From the NCBI GenBank assembly GCA_028865155.1, contig JAGWKW010000029.1, forward strand, positions 1-10,833: a DNA stretch of 10,833 nt. The letters run 5' to 3'. Made by a program: the position numbers and the translations under genes. Below the pieces are notes generated by a model. The model was given only the letters and a program-made list of their open reading frames with translations. It was not told where the DNA came from and made no database searches. Source of the stretch: Alphaproteobacteria bacterium (GTDB lineage Bacteria; Pseudomonadota; Alphaproteobacteria; UBA9219). Each line of letters starts with the position of its first letter. The stretch's first letter is position 1. Shown here piece after piece: positions 1 to 6,103 of the stretch.

Positions 1-795
1 GGCGTGCGCGAAGACGTCACCGACATCATCCTGAACCTGAAGAGCCTCGCCTTGCGTTCGCATATCGACGCGCCGCGCCGTGTGCGCCTGCGCGCCGAAG
101 GCCCGGGTGCAGTCACGGCCGCCCAGATCGAAACCGGCGCGGACGTCGAAGTCATGAACCCCGACCTCGTCATTTGCACGCTCGATAACGGCGCCAAGCT
201 GTCGATGGAACTTACGGTCGAAACCGGTCGCGGTTACATCCCCGCCGCCGCGCTGCGCAAGGAAGACACGCCGATCGGCCTGCTGCCGATCGATGCGCTG
301 TTCAGCCCCGTCCGCAAGGTCGCGTACAAGGTCGAGCACAGCCGCGTCGGCCAGGTCACCGACTATGACAAGCTGGCGCTAACCGTCGAAACCGACGGGT
401 CGATTTCGCCGGAAGATGCAGTCGCGATTTCCGCGCGCATCCTTCAGGATCAGCTGCAATTCTTCATCAACTTCGAGGAACCGCATCAGACGGCGGCGAC
501 GCAAGAACAGGCCGGCGACTTGCCGTTCAACCGCAATCTGCTGCGCAAGGTGGACGAACTCGAACTTTCGGTTCGCTCGGCCAATTGCCTCAAGAACGAC
601 AACATCGTCTATATCGGCGATCTGGTTCAGAAATCCGAAGGCGAGATGCTCCGCACGCCGAATTTCGGTCGCAAGAGCCTCAACGAGATCAAGGAAGTCC
701 TAACCCAGATGGGGCTTACGCTCGGCATGCAAATTCCGAACTGGCCCCCGGAAAATATCGAAGACCTTGCCAAGCGGATGGAAGAACCGTTCTAA
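1..795 (+). CDS. rpoA: DNA-directed RNA polymerase subunit alpha, C-terminal 264 residues (5' end outside window)
   Basis: The alpha subunit dimerises to nucleate core RNA polymerase assembly, and its C-terminal domain contacts UP elements and activators. The frame is open from base 1 ([14 protein letters not shown], matching E. coli alpha at about residue 75), so roughly the first 73-75 residues are missing and the GTG at position 4 is not the start. The rest of the N-terminal and insert domain is visible ([23 protein letters not shown]). A linker follows, then the C-terminal domain, with VRSANCLK at 571-594. The Arg codon at 574-576 corresponds to E. coli R265, the main UP-element contact, followed by the conserved Asn, Cys and Lys. 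The helix-hairpin-helix ([16 protein letters not shown]) and the terminal NWPPENI are intact. It lies upstream of rplQ, the usual end of the ribosomal-protein operon. Identification is certain; only the left edge is incomplete. Confidence 0.98.
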   Translation, partial: GVREDVTDIILNLKSLALRSHIDAPRRVRLRAEGPGAVTAAQIETGADVEVMNPDLVICTLDNGAKLSMELTVETGRGYIPAAALRKEDTPIGLLPIDALFSPVRKVAYKVEHSRVGQVTDYDKLALTVETDGSISPEDAVAISARILQDQLQFFINFEEPHQTAATQEQAGDLPFNRNLLRKVDELELSVRSANCLKNDNIVYIGDLVQKSEGEMLRTPNFGRKSLNEIKEVLTQMGLTLGMQIPNWPPENIEDLAKRMEEPF

Positions 796-812
796 GGCCG
801 AGGGCTTAACAA

Positions 813-892
813 GGGGGAATGATCCCCCGAAAACCGAATACCGGAAGGGTTCGGTTTCGTTCAATCGGTTCCTGCATGAACGCCATAAGGCG
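813..892 (+). promoter_or_regulatory. Three consecutive small stem-loops in the rpoA-rplQ spacer
   Basis: The 134-bp gap between rpoA and rplQ contains three inverted repeats in a row. The first is a 6-bp perfect stem (813-818 with 823-828, GGGGGA/TCCCCC, 4-nt loop). The second is an 8-bp perfect stem (831-838 with 850-857, AAACCGAA/TTCGGTTT, 11-nt loop). The third is a 4-bp stem (881-884 with 889-892, CGCC/GGCG, 4-nt loop). None is followed by a T-run, so they do not look like a full intrinsic terminator. They could be an RNA processing or stability element, an attenuating structure, or a leader for L17 control. The structure is seen in the sequence; any function is inference. Confidence 0.4.
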
Positions 893-929
893 CAATCACA
901 GGACCAGGCTATAAAGGAAGGATATCGCT

Positions 930-1364
930 ATGCGTCACGGAAACGGTCATCGTAAACTCGGCGTCACCGCCACGCACCGCAAGGCGATGTTCGCCAATAT
1001 GGCGGTTGCGCTTATCGAAAACGAACAGATCACCACGACCTTGCCCAAGGCCAAGGATTTGCGCCCCGTCGTGGAAAGCCTGATCACGCTCGGGAAAAAA
1101 GGCGGGCTTGCCAACCGCCGCCGTGCTCTGTCGATCATCCGCGACGAAGAGGCGGTGCGCAAGCTGTTCGGCACGCTGGCCGAACGTTACAAATCGCGCA
1201 ACGGCGGCTACACCCGCGTCGTCAAGGCGGGCTTCCGCTATGGAGACGCCGCCGCGATGGCTATGATCGAATTCGTTGACCGCGACGTCGAGGCCAAGGG
1301 CGCCAAAGCCCGCGCCCGCAAGATCGAACAGACGGCCGAAGAAGCCGAAGCCGCGCAGGTTTAA
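930..1364 (+). CDS. rplQ: 50S ribosomal protein L17
   Basis: L17 is a structural protein of the large ribosomal subunit. The 144-residue product opens with the family signature [11 protein letters not shown], followed by [20 protein letters not shown] and [22 protein letters not shown]. The body ends at [32 protein letters not shown], all typical of bacterial L17. A short charged Ala/Glu/Lys-rich tail of about 20 residues follows, common in alphaproteobacterial L17. The start is firm: a strong Shine-Dalgarno (AAGGAAGG, 914-921) lies 8 nt before the ATG. It is the normal last ribosomal gene after rpoA. The next gene starts 4 nt beyond its stop, so the two are probably co-transcribed. Confidence 0.98.
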   Translation: MRHGNGHRKLGVTATHRKAMFANMAVALIENEQITTTLPKAKDLRPVVESLITLGKKGGLANRRRALSIIRDEEAVRKLFGTLAERYKSRNGGYTRVVKAGFRYGDAAAMAMIEFVDRDVEAKGAKARARKIEQTAEEAEAAQV

Positions 1365-1368
1365 GCCG

Positions 1369-1665
1369 ATGGCGAAACGTATCCTCACATTCGTCATGTT
1401 GGGGATGCTTTCGACGGCCTTGTCCGGCTGTATTTCCGGCGTCAAGCCGCCCGATACCTATGTCGGCAAGGACGGCAAGACCACGATCATCGAAAGCGAC
1501 CGCGAGATGTGCCGCCGTTCGTGCAATGACGATTACGAACGCTGCATGGACTCGACTGCGGCCAGCACCAATAACGGCCTCAGCGCGCCGTCCGGCGTTT
1601 TCGGCGCGAGCGGGGAATGCCGCAGCGATCTGACAGACTGTCTCAAAAGTTGTCTGGGCCGCTAA
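1369..1665 (+). CDS. Small six-cysteine lipoprotein of unknown function
   Basis: This is a 98-residue protein I cannot assign to a named family. It begins with a type II signal peptide: basic start (MAKR), a hydrophobic stretch to about residue 18, and the lipobox L18-S19-G20-C21, so Cys21 should be the lipidated N-terminus. The mature part has six more cysteines arranged symmetrically: C48-x3-C52-x6-C59, a Ser/Asn/Gly-rich middle (62-82), then C84-x6-C91-x3-C95. Each triplet falls on one face of a predicted helix, which suggests an oxidised helical hairpin in the periplasm (inference). The ATG lies 4 nt after the rplQ stop; a longer in-frame version from 1276 would lie inside rplQ and lose the signal peptide. 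The ribosome binding site is weak (GCAGG at the end of rplQ), suggesting coupled translation. Lipoprotein type is well supported; role unknown. Confidence 0.85.
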   Translation: MAKRILTFVMLGMLSTALSGCISGVKPPDTYVGKDGKTTIIESDREMCRRSCNDDYERCMDSTAASTNNGLSAPSGVFGASGECRSDLTDCLKSCLGR

Positions 1666-1749
1666 GCCTTTTCCGTTTGCCGATCATATCAAGAATGTGG
1701 CGGGCTCCAAACCTTGAACTTCGCGCAAGCGGCGGTTATGTTTGCCTGC

Positions 1750-3162
1750 ATGAAGCGGATTCTTTTTCTTCTCTGTCTGTTTCTTCTCCTTCTGCCATCG
1801 CATAGCCGCGCGGCAGTCGAACGTGCCGTGCCGCAATCGGCCGCGCAAATCCAGCTTAGTTTCGCGCCGCTCGTCAGGCAGGTGACGCCTGCCGTCGTCA
1901 ATATTTATACCAAGCGCGTGGTGCGTCAGCGCTTCTCGCCTTTTTTCGCCGACCCGTTCTTCAACCAGTTTTTCGGCGGCAGCCTGCCCGGCGGGTTGAC
2001 GCGCGAGCGGATGGAAAAATCGCTCGGCTCCGGCGTTATCGTGCGTCCCGACGGGTTGGTCGTCACGGCGCGCCATGTCATCGAAGGTGCGGATCAAATT
2101 CGTGTCGTTCTGTCCGACCGTCGTGAATATGATGCGCGGGTCGTTTTGTCGGATGAACATTCTGACCTTGCCGTGCTTCGCCTAGATAACGCGAAAGGTA
2201 CGACTTTTCCTTATCTGCGGCTTAAAAATTCAGACGATGCCGAGGTGGGCGACGTGGTTCTGGCGATCGGCAATCCGTTCGGCGTCGGGCAGACGGTGAC
2301 GATGGGCATCATCTCGGCCCTGACGCACAAGGCCGTCGGCGCAGGCGATTACGATTATTTCATTCAAACCGACGCCGCCATCAACCCCGGCAATTCGGGC
2401 GGCGCGCTCGTGACGACGGACGGCAAACTGATCGGCATCAACTGTTCGATCTACTCGCGCGACGGCGGGAACATGGGCATAGGCTTCGCGGTACCGTCGA
2501 ACCTTGTCCGCCTGATGATCGAAGCGGCCGAGGCGGGCAAGAAAAACGTGACCCATCCGTGGACCGGCATCGAAGGGCAGGACATGACGCAGGATATGGC
2601 GACCTCGCTGGGCCTGCCGCAGCCGTCCGGGTTTCTCGTCAACACGCTCGATCCCGGCAGCCCGGCGGCCAAGGCCGGCTTGCGCGTCGGCGATGTCGTG
2701 GCGTCGGTCAATGGGCGCGTCGTCGACGATTTGCAAGCCTTCCGCTACCGCATCGCGACGCTGCCTATCAGTTCGGCCGCGACGCTCGGCATCTGGCGCC
2801 ACGGGCGAGCTTACAGTGTTGACGTTCGGATGATCGCGCCGCCTGAAAACACGCCGCGCGATGAGCGCCTGATCAAAGGCGACAATCCCATCTCAGGCGC
2901 GCATATCGCGAACCTGTCCCCGGCTGTTGCCGAACAGATCGGCTTGCGCGGCACAACGCAGGGCGTTGTCGTCGTCGGCGTCGAGGACAATACGCCCGCT
3001 GCGAACATAGGTTTGCAGAAAGGTGACATTTTGGCCGCGATCAACGGCAGCAAAATTTCCCGCGTCGCCGATGCTGTCGCTGCGCTTAAAAAAGACTCGC
3101 ACTCATGGCGCTTGACGGTTGTGCGTGGCGGCAACCGGATAACAATGATGTTCAGCTATTGA
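1750..3162 (+). CDS. degP: DegP/HtrA-type (Do family) periplasmic serine endoprotease with two PDZ domains
   Basis: This is a trypsin-like (S1C) protease/chaperone that degrades or refolds damaged envelope proteins. With the ATG at 1750 it has 470 residues, about the family length. A Sec signal peptide is visible (MKRILFLLCLFLLLLP, probable cleavage near Ala21). The catalytic triad is His109 (TARHVIEG), Asp139 (HSDLAVL) and Ser216 (NPGNSGGAL), all present. PDZ1 runs from about 273 to 360 (SGFLVNTLDPGSPAAKAGL, GDVVASVNG). PDZ2 runs from about 381 to 470 (NTPAANIGLQKGDILAAING). The start is uncertain: ATG at 1738 and TTG at 1714 are also in frame, but 1750 gives the cleanest signal peptide. No strong Shine-Dalgarno precedes any of them. 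It follows the lipoprotein on the same strand with an 84-bp gap and no obvious terminator. The symbol is by family; degP, degQ and mucD paralogues cannot be separated here. Confidence 0.93.
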   Translation: MKRILFLLCLFLLLLPSHSRAAVERAVPQSAAQIQLSFAPLVRQVTPAVVNIYTKRVVRQRFSPFFADPFFNQFFGGSLPGGLTRERMEKSLGSGVIVRPDGLVVTARHVIEGADQIRVVLSDRREYDARVVLSDEHSDLAVLRLDNAKGTTFPYLRLKNSDDAEVGDVVLAIGNPFGVGQTVTMGIISALTHKAVGAGDYDYFIQTDAAINPGNSGGALVTTDGKLIGINCSIYSRDGGNMGIGFAVPSNLVRLMIEAAEAGKKNVTHPWTGIEGQDMTQDMATSLGLPQPSGFLVNTLDPGSPAAKAGLRVGDVVASVNGRVVDDLQAFRYRIATLPISSAATLGIWRHGRAYSVDVRMIAPPENTPRDERLIKGDNPISGAHIANLSPAVAEQIGLRGTTQGVVVVGVEDNTPAANIGLQKGDILAAINGSKISRVADAVAALKKDSHSWRLTVVRGGNRITMMFSY

Positions 3163-3174
3163 GGTATGTCATAA

Positions 3175-3202
3175 TGCATTGATTTATATATAAAATGATG
3201 CA
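3175..3202. repeat. 28-bp AT-rich imperfect dyad, possible operator or promoter region
   Basis: An interrupted palindrome sits in the gap after the protease gene: TGCAT, 3 unpaired bases, the 12-bp perfect core TTTATATATAAA (3183-3194), 3 unpaired bases, ATGCA. Twenty-two of 28 positions are symmetric. The surrounding gap (3163-3249) is clearly more AT-rich than the rest of the window and would be the promoter region of the next gene. A -35/-10 pair cannot be assigned firmly: TTGAGG (3159-3164) and several TATA-like hexamers exist, but the spacing is not ideal. There is no GC-rich stem with a T-run, so a classical terminator is unlikely. Confidence 0.4.
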
Positions 3203-3249
3203 ATCCGAAACCGCTTTTTCGACTGATGGAAAGAAGGCATACTAAGAAC

Positions 3250-3960
3250 ATGAACGGGTACGCAAGAAAACGGTTAAATCTTGAACATGCAAGGGCAACG
3301 CCTGCGCCGATGATGCGCAGTGCGCGCGGTTTCAATGCGTATAAGCAATATGGATTTGTTGCACCGACTGAAGAGCGGCGTGATCCCGATATGGCATGGC
3401 AACCTGTATCGAACGACGACACGCTTGAACGGATTCGTTCCGGCCTTGCGAACACGATGATTTTGGCGGCGGCGGCGTATGATATGCCGTTGGAGCAATC
3501 GGCCGTAAAAGGGCTTAGCTATGACAGGCTGAAAGGCGATGTGGCTGTCATCGAAGCCGGTACGCACGACCAACAAAGAGAAGCGCTTGGGGATTTGGGA
3601 ATCCTCGTTCCTGCCAATGACGAGATTACGCTTGAAGAAGATGCCGGGGCTTTGGCAATGGCTTTCGCTTCGTTGCAAGGCGCTGTGCAAATGCAGCAGC
3701 GGGATGGAGCCGTTGCTATGCCGCAGGGTGGATTGTCTGATCGTCTTCCATCGACGCGTCAAAGCGGAAGAATGGTTGCCGCGCGGGCGGTTGATGTTCA
3801 ATCAAGCTTGAGAAGCGGGCCTCGCCTCGATGGCCGCCGTTCGGCGCGGGCGCGTATGAAAGCGCAGCACGGAGCCCTTGTGCCTATGCTGTCCGCGGAA
3901 CCTGTGACGCGGCGTCAGATCAGATCGAAGCGTCTCATAGAATTTGGACTCGGCTCCTAA
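3250..3960 (+). CDS. Hypothetical basic protein, no family recognised
   Basis: This 236-residue protein matches no family I know. It has a basic N-terminal segment (residues 1-45, rich in Arg and Lys). A central region (about 55-150) follows that looks helical and more acidic (LERIRSGLANTMILAAAAYD, ITLEEDAGALAMAFASLQ). The strongly basic C-terminal tail (about 165-236) contains RRSARARMKAQHG and TRRQIRSKR. There is no signal peptide or membrane segment, so it is probably cytoplasmic; the tails could bind nucleic acid or an acidic partner (inference). The ATG at 3250 is preferred because a purine-rich stretch (3228-3237, GGAAAGAAGG) lies upstream, although 12 nt is a long spacing. An in-frame ATG at 3226 would add 8 residues and has no ribosome binding site. 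The gene is convergent with the phosphofructokinase gene, 11 nt apart. Base use is less GC-rich than in its neighbours, by eye. Confidence 0.7.
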   Translation: MNGYARKRLNLEHARATPAPMMRSARGFNAYKQYGFVAPTEERRDPDMAWQPVSNDDTLERIRSGLANTMILAAAAYDMPLEQSAVKGLSYDRLKGDVAVIEAGTHDQQREALGDLGILVPANDEITLEEDAGALAMAFASLQGAVQMQQRDGAVAMPQGGLSDRLPSTRQSGRMVAARAVDVQSSLRSGPRLDGRRSARARMKAQHGALVPMLSAEPVTRRQIRSKRLIEFGLGS

Positions 3961-3971
3961 ACCTAAACGCA

Positions 3972-5072
3972 CTATTTCAACGGCGTTTCGTCGCCAAGGC
4001 AGATGCCAAGCCCGCGCGCGGTTTTGACCAGCGTGCCGTCTTTTTCGACGCATTGATAATGCTTGATCGCATCGGCGATGGAAACATCGATGACGCTGCG
4101 GTCGTGCCACGCCACCATGCGGTCGAATTGGCCTTTTTGGATCAAATTAACGGCATATACGCCAAATGCCGAGGCCAGCAGCCGGTCATGCGCGCTTGGC
4201 TGTCCGCCGCGCTGGACATGGCCCAGAACGGTGACGCGAGTTTCGGCCTGACAGGCTTCCGCGATTTGTGCGCCGATGATATGCCCGATGCCGCCAAGAC
4301 GTTTTTGCCCGCCGAAGAAATTCTGGCTTACATTGTCGCCGTCTGGCGTCTTGACGGCTTCCGACACGACCACAAGCGCGAAATTGCGCCCGCGCTGGCG
4401 CAGTATTTTTATGTGCGCGGCGATGTTGGTGATACTGTAGGGAATTTCGGGGATCAGGATAACATCCGCACCGCCTGCAATGCCTGCCGTCAAAGCGATA
4501 TGGCCCGCGTCGCGGCCCATGACTTCCAGAACCATGATGCGGTCGTGGCTTGCCGCCGTCGGCTGCAGCCTATCCAAAGCCTCGGTCGCGACCGCGACGG
4601 CAGTGTCGAAGCCGACCGACATTTCGGTGACGCCGAGATCGTTGTCGATGGTTTTCGGAATGCCGATAAGCGGAAACCCGCCTTGCTTGGCGAGCCGCGA
4701 CAAAATGGCAAGGCTGCCGTCGCCGCCGATGCCGATCAGCGCTTCGCAACCAAGTTTCTTGAACGCGTCGATAATTTCGCCCGAACGGTCTTTCAGCGTG
4801 CCGTCCGGCATCGGATAGGCGAAAGGATCGCCCTTATTGGTCGTGCCCAGAATGGTGCCGCCCTGGCGCATGACGACGGTATCGACATTGTCCATGCGCA
4901 ACGGCATGACATGGGGCGGGTTTTCCAGAAGCCCGTGCGTGCCGTCCATGATGCCGATCACTTCCCAGTTCAGCGTCTCGGCGCGCAGGACGACGGCTCG
5001 GATAACCGCGTTAAGTCCGGCGCAGTCGCCGCCGCTGGTCAGGATGGCGATGCGTTTGGCGGGGGTGTTCAT
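3972..5072 (-). CDS. pfkA: 6-phosphofructokinase, group III type, probably ATP-dependent
   Basis: The enzyme phosphorylates fructose-6-phosphate to fructose-1,6-bisphosphate, the committing step of glycolysis; it is cytoplasmic and normally tetrameric. The 366-residue product shows TSGGDCAGLNAVIR (12-25, nucleotide loop), IGGDGS (115-120), PKTIDNDLG (139-147, with Asp143 as the catalytic base), MGRDAGHIAL (185-194), Glu238 (VVVSEA) and RVTVLGHVQRGG (279-290, sugar-phosphate binding). The residue equivalent to E. coli 104 is Gly119, as in ATP enzymes. The residue equivalent to E. coli 124 is Lys140, which is typical of pyrophosphate and group III enzymes. From known mutational work on this family, Gly at the first site favours ATP, so ATP use is inferred, not proven. 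The start is supported by CAGAGG (5078-5083) 5 nt upstream. It is divergent from the YdcH-family gene, with 128 bp between them. Confidence 0.93.
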   Translation of the reverse strand: MNTPAKRIAILTSGGDCAGLNAVIRAVVLRAETLNWEVIGIMDGTHGLLENPPHVMPLRMDNVDTVVMRQGGTILGTTNKGDPFAYPMPDGTLKDRSGEIIDAFKKLGCEALIGIGGDGSLAILSRLAKQGGFPLIGIPKTIDNDLGVTEMSVGFDTAVAVATEALDRLQPTAASHDRIMVLEVMGRDAGHIALTAGIAGGADVILIPEIPYSITNIAAHIKILRQRGRNFALVVVSEAVKTPDGDNVSQNFFGGQKRLGGIGHIIGAQIAEACQAETRVTVLGHVQRGGQPSAHDRLLASAFGVYAVNLIQKGQFDRMVAWHDRSVIDVSIADAIKHYQCVEKDGTLVKTARGLGICLGDETPLK

Positions 5073-5125
5073 AAAAACCTCTGAATTTCATGGACATGGA
5101 AAGGCGGAATTGTAGCGAATGGGCG

Positions 5126-5156
5126 CTATTTGGCAAATAGAACATAGCCTAAAGGC
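5126..5156. repeat. Two short inverted repeats between pfkA and the YdcH-family gene
   Basis: The 128-bp divergent spacer contains CTATTT-GGC-AAATAG (5126-5140, 6-bp perfect arms). It is followed 6 bp later by GCCT-AA-AGGC (5147-5156, 4-bp arms). Their position between two divergent starts would suit an operator or overlapping promoters. I do not see a convincing -35/-10 pair in either direction. Short repeats of this size also arise by chance. Confidence 0.25.
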
Positions 5157-5200
5157 CAATTTTCTGCTATGAAACCCGACCGCAAAGGGATGATAGCGCG

Positions 5201-5401
5201 ATGAACGAGCAGGAAAAGCTTCAGGATCTACTGTTTCACCTCAAGGCTGAACACCGCGATCTGGACGATGCCATCCATGCGTTGTCGCAGCGCGCCGTAC
5301 CCGACATGATGCAGATCCACCGCCTCAAGAAGCGCAAACTGTCCCTGCGCGACGAAATCGCCCGTGTCGAAAGCAAGCTGTTGCCTGATATTATTGCCTA
5401 G
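5201..5401 (+). CDS. YdcH-family (DUF465) small coiled-coil protein
   Basis: The protein is 66 residues long, the usual size for this family. It shows the family pattern of an N-terminal helix with HRDLDDAIHAL (19-29), then MMQIHRLKKRKLSLRDEIARVE, ending in LPDIIA. Two charged amphipathic helices probably form a coiled-coil hairpin. The molecular function of the family is not established. The ATG at 5201 is preceded by AAAGGGA (5184-5190), 10 nt upstream. It is divergent from pfkA and convergent with the GGDEF-type gene, whose stop lies 18 bp beyond. YdcH-family genes near purE are, as I recall, common in alphaproteobacteria, so the location is not unusual. Confidence 0.88.
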   Translation: MNEQEKLQDLLFHLKAEHRDLDDAIHALSQRAVPDMMQIHRLKKRKLSLRDEIARVESKLLPDIIA

Positions 5402-5419
5402 AGTCCGGCGGCGGGCCGG

Positions 5420-6025
5420 TCAGGGCGTACGGGTCATGGCCTGCGCAGCCTCTTTCAGGCCGGTCGAGACGTCTTCGTTGTCGCGGAATGTATAGGCGCC
5501 GTAGCTGACCGTGACATCGAGCTTGCAGCCATGGATTTCCCCGATTTCTTTTTGCAGGTCGGCCGCGAGCATTTCAGCCTTGCGCCAGGCCGACGCGTTG
5601 TCGCATCGCATCAACAGAACGCCGAATTCGTCCGGAGCCAGGCGGCCGACGATATCAGAGGTGCGCACGCTGCGCATCAACACCGCGCCGATTTGGCGTA
5701 TGGCGGCATTGGCGACCGACCGTCCGTAACGCGCCGCGGTTTCTTCAAGTTTGTCGAAATCGAAATAAAGCACGCTCGATATGCCGCCATAGCGTTCGTC
5801 GAATGCCAGCATGCGCGCGACCTCACGGTTGAATTCCGGGCGGCTTAAAACCGTCGGTTCGATCTCGTGAACCGGGACTTCAAGCTGGCGGATTTTCTCC
5901 TGAAGTTCCTGGTTTTTTGCCTGCGCCGAGGCCAACTCGCCGCGCAGCATGTTCCATGCCCGCCGCTGATCGGGGGTCAGGGGGGCGTCGGCAAGCCAGT
6001 CGATGGAGAAATCGAAATTATCCAT
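5420..6025 (-). CDS. Degenerate GGDEF-domain protein, probably catalytically inactive
   Basis: This 201-residue cytoplasmic protein has a short N-terminal region, a likely coiled coil (about 21-50, [15 protein letters not shown] onward) and one GGDEF-type domain (about 61-198). Active GGDEF domains make cyclic di-GMP from two GTP. Here the signature is A130-P131-D132-E133-F134 in place of GGDEF. The GTP-binding Asn of the DxDxFKxIND motif is Ala97 (the segment reads [14 protein letters not shown]), and GHxxGD is changed to GRSVAN. Asp89, Asp91 and the Asp/Glu of the signature remain. An RxxD inhibitory-site motif (R121-T-S-D124) is kept at its canonical spacing. Loss of synthase activity is inferred; it could still bind GTP or cyclic di-GMP, or act as a scaffold. 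No transmembrane or sensor domain is visible. It is divergent from purE (78-bp gap). The ATG at 6025 has no clear Shine-Dalgarno. Confidence 0.82.
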   Translation of the reverse strand: MDNFDFSIDWLADAPLTPDQRRAWNMLRGELASAQAKNQELQEKIRQLEVPVHEIEPTVLSRPEFNREVARMLAFDERYGGISSVLYFDFDKLEETAARYGRSVANAAIRQIGAVLMRSVRTSDIVGRLAPDEFGVLLMRCDNASAWRKAEMLAADLQKEIGEIHGCKLDVTVSYGAYTFRDNEDVSTGLKEAAQAMTRTP

Positions 6026-6090
6026 AAAGCAAATCTATCTGTTAATTTGATGAAAAACAGGTTAAAAAAACCGTTCTTTGCAATCAGGGC

Positions 6091-6095
6091 AGGAA
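6091..6095 (+). promoter_or_regulatory. Ribosome binding site deciding the purE start
   Basis: AGGAA lies 8 nt before the ATG at 6104. The same frame stays open upstream to 5867, but that part overlaps the opposite-strand GGDEF gene. The other in-frame ATG (6050) has no such site, so 6104 is taken as the start. Confidence 0.65.
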
Positions 6096-6103
6096 TAAAC
6101 CGT

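Noticed and set aside
1276..1368. A 31-residue N-terminal extension of the lipoprotein lying inside rplQ
   Set aside because: It would bury the signal peptide and lipobox behind an Arg/Pro-rich stretch; the ATG at 1369 gives a normal lipoprotein.
1684..1740. Possible tRNA on the minus strand near the start of the protease gene
   Set aside because: No T-loop consensus or cloverleaf pairing could be found.
1716..1743. GAACTT before the protease start as a sigma-E-type -35 element
   Set aside because: No matching -10 element is found at the expected spacing, and the hexamer alone is too common.
4053..5084. A 343-residue open frame on the + strand opposite pfkA
   Set aside because: It is entirely antisense to a clear phosphofructokinase gene, shows no family motif, and is explained by the GC-rich codon pattern of the real gene.
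5405..5419. CCGGC-GGCGG-GCCGG hairpin between the convergent YdcH-family and GGDEF genes, as a terminator
   Set aside because: The stem is only 5 bp and no T-run follows on either strand, so it is not supported as an intrinsic terminator.
5867..6103. A 79-residue N-terminal extension of purE
   Set aside because: It overlaps the opposite-strand GGDEF gene, is not conserved PurE sequence, and the ribosome binding site at 6091-6095 points to 6104.
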